Shown here one piece after another: positions 1 through 4,772 of a stretch of 7,341 nucleotides of DNA. The stretch's first letter is position 1; each line of letters starts with the position of its first letter. The translations under genes and the position numbers were made by a program. The DNA comes from JAEHCY01 sp964519095 (GTDB lineage Bacteria > Pseudomonadota > Gammaproteobacteria > Chromatiales > Chromatiaceae), in assembly GCA_964519095.1 (NCBI GenBank), contig CAZFHV010000169.1:1-7341 (forward strand). The letters are read 5' to 3'. The notes under the pieces were generated by a model, which was not told the origin of the DNA, ran no database searches, and was given only the letters and a program-made list of their open reading frames with translations.

Positions 1-30
1 CTCTGGCGGCGTGACTCACACCACCGAGCC

Positions 31-68
31 TCCGAAATTCTCGGGGCGGTTCAGTGAGCCCCGCGAGC
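31..68 (+). repeat. Hairpin repeat, copy A
   Basis: This 38-base unit begins TCCGAAA and carries a CTCGGGGC...GCCCCGCGAG imperfect stem (arms about 40-47 and 58-67, with one bulged base). It matches a second 38-base unit at 193-230 at roughly three quarters of positions with small offsets, in the same orientation. Two related hairpins about 160 bases apart suggest a REP-like dispersed repeat. The family is not identified. Confidence 0.45.
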
Positions 69-177
69 TCGATGGCACCGTTGATGTTGAGTCGGCGCCG
101 GTCGCTCCGGGAGTACATCCGCAGGCAGGAGCAGGAAGACCAGCGGTTCGATCCGCGGAGTCTGTTGAGATGAGTTG

Positions 178-191
178 CCACCTATAGGTGG
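178..191. repeat. Perfect 14-bp palindrome
   Basis: CCACCTATAGGTGG is a perfect inverted repeat with no spacer, directly before hairpin repeat copy B. It could be a binding site for a dimeric protein or part of the repeat unit. Copy A does not have the same palindrome in front of it, although CCACC does occur nearby at 21-25. Confidence 0.5.
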
Positions 192-192
192 A

Positions 193-230
193 TCCGAAAC
201 CTCGGGGCCGCGTTAGCGACCCCGGCAAGC
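193..230 (+). repeat. Hairpin repeat, copy B
   Basis: This is the second copy of the 38-base unit at 31-68. It shares TCCGAAA at the start, the CTCGGGGC left arm, a CCCCG right arm and an AAGC/GAGC-like end. The loop differs, which is typical of related REP-like hairpins that tolerate loop changes. Confidence 0.45.
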
Positions 231-244
231 CGCCTTGAGCGGCT
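228..244. repeat. Small perfect hairpin
   Basis: AGCCGC (228-233) and GCGGCT (239-244) pair perfectly around the five-base loop CTTGA, immediately after hairpin repeat copy B. There is no T-run on either strand, so it is not a standard rho-independent terminator. It may be the outer part of the same repeat cluster. Confidence 0.4.
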
Positions 245-302
245 CACAAGACAATGCCCACGGCGTTGCTGTGGGATTGTTACTCCCTACGCGCTGTTCT
301 TG

Positions 303-413
303 ATGTTCAAGGAAGAGGATTCAAGGGCGGTCAGGTGGGCCGCCTATCTTCTGTACCTAGGGGCGTCGGCGTATTTCCTGCACGGCACCGTGACGTACGA
401 GTTCTTCTTCTGA
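303..413 (+). CDS. Possible 36-residue membrane peptide or remnant of a membrane-protein C-terminus
   Basis: From ATG 303 the frame encodes 36 residues, beginning MFKEEDSRAV, followed by a hydrophobic stretch (roughly residues 12-30) and ending EFFF before TGA. The frame stays open upstream without a start, through a segment reading IVTPYALFL, so the hydrophobic part may extend further back to a non-ATG start or to a lost N-terminus. No Shine-Dalgarno sequence precedes the ATG. The charged turn followed by a tyrosine- and phenylalanine-rich helix looks like real membrane protein rather than random GC-rich translation, but it is too short to assign. It may be a decayed gene end stranded among the repeats. 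Confidence 0.25.
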   Translation: MFKEEDSRAVRWAAYLLYLGASAYFLHGTVTYEFFF

Positions 414-600
414 TCGGTCGGAAGTCACCCTCCGCTGTCCATCGATCCCGGTCGCGATCCGCAACATCCGCAGGGGCCCCGTTTCCTCGGTGGATAGCGC
501 CGCCGGATTGCTCTGGTGGGCCGCTTGGTGCCAGCGAGCCCCCTCCTACCTGCCTCTCGGTTGACCGGGGAGCGCCGGCGGCCGCCTCCGTTCCAGGGCA

Positions 601-2883
601 TCAACCGCCCCGCGGTCGCTGCCCTGCCTCGACCACCGTCAGCGCCGTCATGTTGACGACCCGCCGCACCGTGGCCGTCGGCGTCAGGATGTGCACCGGC
701 TTGGTCGTGCCGAGAAGAATCGGGCCCACGGTCAAACCTTCGCCCGATGCGGTCTTGAGCAGGTTGAAGGCGATGTTGGCGGCATCGAGGGTAGGGAAAA
801 TCAGCAGGTTGGCGTCGCCATCCAGGCGCGAGTTGGGGAACACCTGGCGTCGCAGGACGCCGTCCAGCGCCACGTCGCCGTGCATCTCGCCTTCCACCTC
901 TAGGTCCGGGCGCTTCTCGTGCAAGATGGCGAGCGCCTGGCGCATCTTCAGCGCCGTGGGCGTGTCCTCGGTACCGAAGCTGGAGTGGGACAGCAGCGCG
1001 ATCTTCGGGGTCATGCCGAAGCGGCGCATCTCCTCGGCGGCCAGCTCGGTCATTTCCACGACCTGCTCCAGGTCCGGTTCGTAGTTCACATAGGTATCGC
1101 ACAGACCGACGGTGCGCCCGGGCAGGGTGAGCAGGTTCAGCGTGTAGAAGGAACGCACACCGGGCCGCATGGCCAGTACGTCGCGAATGAAGCGCAGATG
1201 CAGCCGATCCTGGCCGAATGTGCCGCAAAGCACGCCGTCCGCCTCGCCCATCCGGAGCATGAGGACGGCGATCAGGGTGGTGCGTCGCCGAGCTTCCAGC
1301 TTGGCGTATTCCAGGGATACACCCTTGCGCTGGGTCAGTTCGTAGTAGGTGGTCCAAAGCGTCTTGTAGCGGGGGTCCGATTCGGTGTTGATGACGTCGA
1401 AATCCTGTCCCTGGCGGATGCGCAGGCCGTAGCGCTCGATGCGTCGGGTCATGACGTCGGGCCGCCCGACCAGAATTGGGCGTGCGATGCCTTCATCCAC
1501 CACGGTCTGCACAGCGCGCAGGATGAGCTCGTCCTCACCCTCGGCGTAGATGATGCGCTTGGGCTGGCTCTTGGCGGCCGCGAAGACCGGCTTCATCAGC
1601 ATCCCGGTCTGGTAGATGAAGCTGGAGAGCTGCTGGCGGTAGGCATCCCAGTCGGTGATCGGCTGGGTGGCCACCCCGGAGTCGATGGCGGCCCTGGCTA
1701 CCGCCGGCGCGATCTTGACGATCAGGCGCGTATCGAAAGGCTTGGGGATGAGGTATTCGGGCCCGAAGCTGGCCACCTGCTCGCCATAGGCGGCGCGGAT
1801 CTCTTCCGTCCCCTCCGCCTGCGCCAGCTCGGCGATGGCGCGCACCGATGCGAGCTTCATTTCCTCCGTGATGGTAGTGGCGCCGACGTCCAGGGCGCCG
1901 CGGAAAATGAACGGGAAACAGAGGACGTTGTTCACCTGATTCGGGTAGTCGGAGCGGCCCGTTGCGATGACGGCATCACCGCGCGCCGCCCGCACCTCCT
2001 CGGGCAGGATCTCAGGGGTGGGATTGGCCAGCGCCAGAATGAGGGGCCGGGGTGCCATCCGCTTCACCATCTCCTGCTTGAGCACGCCGCCGGCGGAGAG
2101 CCCGAGAAAGACGTCGGCACCCGCGATCACTTCACCCAGGGTGCGCGCCTCGCTGTCCTTGGCATAGCGCTCCTTGATCGGGTCCATTTCCTCGACGCGG
2201 CCTTTGTAGACCAAGCCCTTGATATCGGTGACCCAGATGTTCTCGACCGGCATCCCCAACAGCACCAACAGGTCCAGGCAGGCGAGCGCGGCCGCGCCCG
2301 CCCCCGAGGTCACGAGCCTGGCCTCCTTGATGTCCTTGTTGACCACCTTCAGGCCGTTGAGCACCGCAGCGCCGACGACGATGGCGGTGCCGTGCTGATC
2401 GTCGTGGAAGACCGGGATCTTCATTCGCTCCCGCAGTTTGCGCTCGATGTAGAAGCATTCCGGCGCCTTGATGTCCTCGAGATTGATGCCGCCGAAGGTA
2501 GGCTCCAGGCTGGCGATGATATCCACCAGCTTGTCCGGATCGCGCTCGGCGATCTCGATGTCGAAGACGTCGATGTTGGCGAACTTCTTGAACAGTACAC
2601 CTTTTCCTTCCATCACCGGTTTGGCGGCGAGGGGCCCGATGGGGCCCAGCCCCAGCACGGCCGTGCCGTTGGTGACCACGCCGATGAGATTGCTGCGGGC
2701 GGTCAGGTTTCCCGCCTCGGCCGGATTGGCGACGATTTCCTCGCACGCCACGGCAACCCCCGGCGAATAGGCGAGCGACAGGTCCTGCTGGTTGGTCAGC
2801 GCCTTAGTCGGCGTGACGGAGATCTTTCCCGGCTTCGGATAGCGGTGATACTCGAGGGCAGCATTGTGTGCGGTGTCAGGCAT
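601..2883 (-). CDS. maeB: NADP-dependent malic enzyme with C-terminal phosphotransacetylase-like domain (MaeB)
   Basis: This cytoplasmic enzyme oxidatively decarboxylates malate to pyruvate with reduction of NADP+, linking the TCA cycle to pyruvate and NADPH supply. The 760-residue product matches the long MaeB class. The malic-enzyme part (about 1-430) shows AYSPGVA with the likely catalytic Tyr39, TNGTAVLGLG (71-80), GKG with the likely catalytic Lys94, a metal-binding LEDI (135-138), HDDQHGTA (160-167), the dinucleotide-binding GAGAAA (194-199) and the late SDYPNQVNN motif (311-319). From about residue 440 (PKRIIYAEGEDE) to the end it resembles phosphotransacetylase; in MaeB proteins this domain is usually regulatory, binding acetyl-CoA-type effectors, rather than catalytic. 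The ATG at 2883 is chosen because the family N-terminus starts close to EYHRYPKPGKI and TGAGG lies about 8 bases upstream; the frame stays open to 3240, but that extension is low-complexity and crosses a repeat element. The gene appears monocistronic, transcribed divergently from the EAL gene. Confidence 0.96.
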   Translation of the reverse strand: MPDTAHNAALEYHRYPKPGKISVTPTKALTNQQDLSLAYSPGVAVACEEIVANPAEAGNLTARSNLIGVVTNGTAVLGLGPIGPLAAKPVMEGKGVLFKKFANIDVFDIEIAERDPDKLVDIIASLEPTFGGINLEDIKAPECFYIERKLRERMKIPVFHDDQHGTAIVVGAAVLNGLKVVNKDIKEARLVTSGAGAAALACLDLLVLLGMPVENIWVTDIKGLVYKGRVEEMDPIKERYAKDSEARTLGEVIAGADVFLGLSAGGVLKQEMVKRMAPRPLILALANPTPEILPEEVRAARGDAVIATGRSDYPNQVNNVLCFPFIFRGALDVGATTITEEMKLASVRAIAELAQAEGTEEIRAAYGEQVASFGPEYLIPKPFDTRLIVKIAPAVARAAIDSGVATQPITDWDAYRQQLSSFIYQTGMLMKPVFAAAKSQPKRIIYAEGEDELILRAVQTVVDEGIARPILVGRPDVMTRRIERYGLRIRQGQDFDVINTESDPRYKTLWTTYYELTQRKGVSLEYAKLEARRRTTLIAVLMLRMGEADGVLCGTFGQDRLHLRFIRDVLAMRPGVRSFYTLNLLTLPGRTVGLCDTYVNYEPDLEQVVEMTELAAEEMRRFGMTPKIALLSHSSFGTEDTPTALKMRQALAILHEKRPDLEVEGEMHGDVALDGVLRRQVFPNSRLDGDANLLIFPTLDAANIAFNLLKTASGEGLTVGPILLGTTKPVHILTPTATVRRVVNMTALTVVEAGQRPRGG

Positions 2884-3066
2884 GGGCTGGGCCTCAGGTC
2901 GGGGGGAACAGATTCTTGTCGGCGCGACGCCCGTCGAGGCAAGACCATCAGCAACCTGTGGGAAGCCGCAACATCCATTGTAGTCAGCGGCAGGGACGGG
3001 CGCGCGCTTGTCCGGCGGGGGTGACTTGAGCGGGGCGTCTGCGGCGTCAGTGGCTCGCGGTTTCAA

Positions 3067-3243
3067 GGGCGGTATACCCGTCGCGCATGGGTTTTGCGGT
3101 AAACGAGGTGCGCGAATCGGGTCCGAGTGTAAGGCGCGCCGACGAGGCATAGCGGACTCTACTGCGAGGAGGCGGAACACAGCGATCGGGCCCGAGGTGC
3201 GTGCATCGCGGCGGAAAATCCATGGGTGACGGGTATACACCCC
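3067..3243. repeat. Imperfect inverted-repeat (MITE/REP-like) element
   Basis: The left arm (3067-3099) and the reverse complement of the right arm (3211-3243) agree at 26 of 33 positions, including an exact 11-base block: GTATACCCGTC at 3072-3082 and GACGGGTATAC at 3228-3238. Weaker complementarity continues inward (GGGTCCGAG near 3118 against GGGCCCGAG near 3188), leaving a centre of about 55 bases. The layout is that of a short non-autonomous palindromic element or a pair of opposed REP units. There is no coding capacity and no clear target duplication. It lies within 200 bases of the maeB start and could contribute structure or a transcript end there. Confidence 0.6.
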
Positions 3244-3364
3244 CGCTTCTGCGCCCCGGCGACGCCCTGGTCTTCGCCGAGCCCGTCGGCTGGGTGCGGG
3301 TCCACGGGTTCGTCAATCGGCGCGAGGCAAAGTGCGCCGCCGCCGCACCGACTGGTCTCCCACA

Positions 3365-3399
3365 CTCCGTCAGTGTTGCTCGGATGCTCCGTCGGTGTT
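3365..3399 (+). promoter_or_regulatory. Two 13-base direct repeats, possible operator or promoter region of the EAL gene
   Basis: CTCCGTCAGTGTT (3365-3377) and CTCCGTCGGTGTT (3387-3399) differ at one base and start 22 bases apart, about two helical turns, so a regulator could contact both on one face of the DNA. A weak promoter-like pair (TTGCTC at 3377-3382, 17 bases, TAGCGT from 3400) overlaps them. The site is about 225 bases before the EAL start. It may also be a chance tandem duplication. Confidence 0.25.
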
Positions 3400-3412
3400 A
3401 GCGTCTCGGCCC

Positions 3413-3428
3413 CTGCATGCGCACGCAG
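3413..3428. promoter_or_regulatory. Near-perfect 16-bp palindrome
   Basis: CTGCATGCGCACGCAG is symmetric except for one base pair. It sits 14 bases after the direct-repeat pair and could be an operator for a dimeric regulator of the EAL gene. It is short, so chance is a real alternative. Confidence 0.2.
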
Positions 3429-4196
3429 CGGGGGTTGCTATCCCCGGGCCCGGCGCGATGCAAGAGCACCGATCATCGCGAAACAGGGTGCTCCCGGCGC
3501 TGCTTGGACCCGCGGCAGCCCCTGATCAGTGCGGCCTCGCGTCAGGCTAGACGGGTTACGGCCTGTTGCATCGCCTCGTGCCCTGGTCTCCCGGCCGAGG
3601 CGGTACCATTCGCATCTGTGAGCATGTCTGACCCGCCGCGCTCCCCTTCTGTGCAGAGTCCCGATGGCTTGGATCTCCAACAGGTGCAAGCCGACCTGCT
3701 CTCCGGCGCTTTCTTCCTTGAGTACCTGCCAATCATTTCGCTGACGGAGGGGCGATTGGTCGGCGCCGAGGCACTGTCGCGCTGGCGGCGCGGCGCGGAG
3801 GTCTGGCACCCAGAGCGCTTTGTCAAGACGCTGGACCGCACACCGATGGGCGCCCTGCTCACCTACCGAACCATCGACCGGATCAACGAGGAGCTGCGCG
3901 AGTGGCTCTGCCGCCACCCCGCGCTGAGGCTCGGCATCAACGTGCCGGCGTTCGTCTTCGGCCGAGCCGGCATCGCCTACGCCTTCTTCCGCAACGACCT
4001 CGGCGCGCTGGCCGACCGCTTCATCCTGGAGGTGACCGAGCGCGGCGTCCCCGACCAGCTCGGCGTCGAAGCGCTGAACGCGGCCGCCTACACCGGCTGC
4101 GCGGTGGCGCTGGACGACGTGATGCTGAGTGGTGCGAACCTGGCGCTCCTGACGCGGTGCCACCTTGCCTACATCAAGCTCAGCCGCAGCCTTATT

Positions 4197-4201
4197 GCCG
4201 A
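4197..4201 (+). repeat. Left GCCGA flank, putative target-site duplication
   Basis: GCCGA here is repeated at 4487-4491 on the other side of the insert. Both copies are in register with the EAL reading frame, so deleting from one copy to the other restores the codons continuously. A five-base match alone is weak, but the exact frame restoration supports it. Confidence 0.6.
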
Positions 4202-4250
4202 GAAGGAGCACAGGAAGCGGAAGCGAGTGCGACGCCCCCCGCGTAGCCGG

Positions 4251-4296
4251 ATGTTTTGTCGCAGGTCGCGCGGGAGCGCGGGCGTAGACAAAACAT
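4251..4296 (+). repeat. Insert hairpin 1, with GNRA-capped inner stem
   Basis: ATGTTTTGTC (4251-4260) pairs perfectly over 10 bases with GACAAAACAT (4287-4296). Within the loop CGCGC (4267-4271) pairs with GCGCG (4276-4280) across GGGA, which fits the stable GNRA tetraloop pattern. A competing pairing CGGATG (4248-4253) with CATCCG (4301-4306) is possible. The AT-rich outer stem contrasts with the GC-rich surroundings. Function unknown; it may be a transposition signal or an RNA structure. Confidence 0.65.
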
Positions 4297-4330
4297 AAGG
4301 CATCCGACACGGCGTAGAGTCATTGTGGGA

Positions 4331-4372
4331 GCCGTGGCAGGGTGCGCAGTGCAGCGAAGTACCTGCCGCGGC
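4331..4372 (+). repeat. Insert hairpin 2
   Basis: GCCGTGGCAGG (4331-4341) pairs with CCTGCCGCGGC (4362-4372) over 11 pairs, one of them a G-T wobble that would be G-U in RNA. The loop is 20 bases. The preceding TTGTGGGA leading into a GC-rich palindrome resembles the general form of gammaproteobacterial REP units, but I cannot assign a family. Confidence 0.6.
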
Positions 4373-4409
4373 GGACGCAGGACGGACGCGGGCGCCGCAG
4401 GCAATAATG

Positions 4410-4472
4410 GTCGCCATTTTTCGCTCCTGAAATCGGATCGGACCCATTTCAGGATTCACGAAAAATGGCGAC
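4410..4472 (+). repeat. Insert hairpin 3, dispersed repeat (copy 1)
   Basis: GTCGCCATTTTTCG (4410-4423) pairs perfectly over 14 bases with CGAAAAATGGCGAC (4459-4472). Inside, CCTGAAAT (4426-4433) pairs with ATTTCAGG (4446-4453), separated from the outer stem by an asymmetric internal loop (CT against ATTCA), and a 12-base loop caps it. Bases 4428-4479 are identical, in reverse complement, to 7290-7341. Both the long stem and the second copy show this is a genuine repeat family. Confidence 0.85.
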
Positions 4473-4486
4473 TCTCCGGGATCACG

Positions 4487-4491
4487 GCCGA
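4487..4491 (+). repeat. Right GCCGA flank, putative target-site duplication
   Basis: This is the right-hand partner of GCCGA at 4197-4201. After it the EAL frame continues CPRPHWLSALEAL and on to AEGIET, as expected for the segment after the KxD region of an EAL domain. Confidence 0.6.
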
Positions 4492-4672
4492 CTGCCCGCG
4501 GCCCCACTGGCTGTCGGCGCTGGAGGCACTGGTTCGACCCGGCGGCGTGCAGGTGATTGCCGAAGGCATCGAGACACCGCTGCAGGCGCGCACGCTGCGT
4601 GAGGCCGGGATTCGGCTCGGCCAGGGTTTCCTATTTTCCCGGCCCGTCGCTGCAGACATCCTGGTCGAATTG

Positions 4673-4693
4673 CACCGCGAACCCTTCGCGGTG
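4673..4693 (+). terminator. Perfect hairpin at the 3' end of the EAL gene
   Basis: CACCGCGAA (4673-4681) and TTCGCGGTG (4685-4693) form a perfect 9-bp stem with loop CCC. It ends three bases before the EAL stop codon. There is no T-run after it, so it is not a standard rho-independent terminator; it could protect the mRNA 3' end or be a codon-level coincidence. Confidence 0.3.
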
Positions 4694-4732
4694 TACTGAA
4701 GGCCCGCTGGTCCCCCCCCACCGCTGCCCCGG

Positions 4733-4772
4733 TGCCCTAGCCGCGGGTACTCGCCGGTAGCCGCTTAGGGCA
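4733..4772. terminator. Weak inverted repeat between convergent genes
   Basis: TGCCCTA (4733-4739) and TAGGGCA (4766-4772) are 7-base complementary arms around a GC-rich 26-base loop, overlapping the stop codon of the leftward membrane enzyme gene. The two genes converge here, so a two-way terminator would be expected in this 65-base gap. There is no T-run on either strand, and the assignment is tentative. Confidence 0.2.

Larger units (their letters stand above)
1..600. other. Region without a convincing full-length gene, rich in small palindromes
   Basis: No reading frame here looks like a complete gene. One plus-strand frame is open from the window edge (base 2) to a TAG at 185-187; it could be the tail of a gene cut by the window, but its 61 codons show no recognisable motif and such a run is unremarkable in GC-rich DNA. 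Bases 414-600, downstream of maeB, show no gene; a GC-rich self-complementary stretch (GGCGGCCGCC at 577-586) lies just after the maeB stop but has no T-run, so I do not call it a terminator. The hairpin repeats and the short possible membrane tail are listed separately. Confidence 0.5.
2884..3623. other. Divergent intergenic region between maeB and the EAL gene
   Basis: This 740-base stretch has no supported gene. It must contain the promoters of maeB (leftward) and of the EAL gene (rightward). On the minus strand TACAAT (2977-2982) is a reasonable -10 hexamer about 95 bases upstream of maeB, but no good -35 sits at the right distance. Between 3067 and 3243 there is an imperfect inverted-repeat element. 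Nearer the EAL gene are two 13-base direct repeats and an imperfect palindrome, annotated separately. A CCGGGCCCGG palindrome (3444-3453) is also present but is common in GC-rich DNA. Confidence 0.5.
4202..4486. mobile_element. Non-autonomous structured insertion element in the EAL gene
   Basis: About 285 bases, flanked by GCCGA on each side, lie inside the EAL domain. No credible protein gene is present, so the element would have to be moved in trans. It holds three hairpins: arms 4251-4260/4287-4296, arms 4331-4341/4362-4372 and arms 4410-4423/4459-4472. The last belongs to a repeat also found at 7290-7341. No terminal inverted repeats are obvious: the left end begins GAAGGAGCAC and the reverse complement of the right end begins CGTGATCCCGG. 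It may be one composite element, or several REP-type units that accumulated. Similarity between the two repeat copies continues past the 52-base match (GATCCCGG against GATCCGG), close to the proposed right end, which agrees with the boundary. Confidence 0.7.
3624..4699 (+). pseudogene. EAL-domain (c-di-GMP phosphodiesterase-type) gene interrupted by a 285-bp insertion
   Basis: EAL proteins hydrolyse cyclic di-GMP to pGpG, or bind it when degenerate. The gene is in two pieces: codons 1-192 (to GCC at 4197-4199) and a downstream piece in another frame from GCC 4487 to the TGA at 4697-4699. Joining them at the shared GCCGA gives 261 residues, the size of a lone EAL domain. Motifs in order: AEAL (Glu49), GINVP (Asn106), LEVTE (Glu136), DD (164-165), IKLS (Lys185), VIAEGIET (Glu217), GQGFLFSRP (Gln237). 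The usual loop after the DD pair (DDFGxGxSS) is instead DDVMLSGA, and the Asp of KID is Ser, so activity may already have been altered. As it stands, translation reads into the insert, adds a basic tail and stops at 4296-4298 (224 residues), losing the AEGVE glutamate. ATG 3624 is the chosen start; in-frame GTG 3618 is an alternative, and neither has a strong ribosome binding site. Confidence 0.85.

Noticed and set aside
193..244. Integron attC-like site suggested by TTAGC and paired arms
   Set aside because: The full RYYYAAC/GTTRRRY core-site arrangement is not present and no cassette gene or integrase is visible. A plain hairpin repeat explains the symmetry.
919..3024. 701-codon plus-strand open frame opposite maeB
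   Set aside because: It is the complementary shadow of the maeB gene in GC-rich DNA. Its translation shows no family motif, whereas the minus-strand frame carries every malic-enzyme motif.
2884..3240. N-terminal extension of maeB to the upstream ATG at 3240
   Set aside because: The extra 119 residues are arginine- and proline-rich with no domain, cross the inverted-repeat element, and precede the normal family N-terminus.
3417..3623. N-terminal extension of the EAL gene to ATG 3417
   Set aside because: The 69 added residues are cysteine- and arginine-rich without motifs and overlap a palindrome. The lone-domain length of 261 residues fits the start at 3624.
4202..4214. AAGGAG shared by the insert's left end and bases 7281-7286 as a terminal repeat
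   Set aside because: Six bases is within chance, and the position relative to the shared hairpin differs between the two places.
4256..4486. Separate gene starting at ATG 4256 and reading into the EAL C-terminal fragment
   Set aside because: Its first 77 codons lie wholly within the structured insert and resemble no protein. Only the part after 4487 is real EAL sequence.
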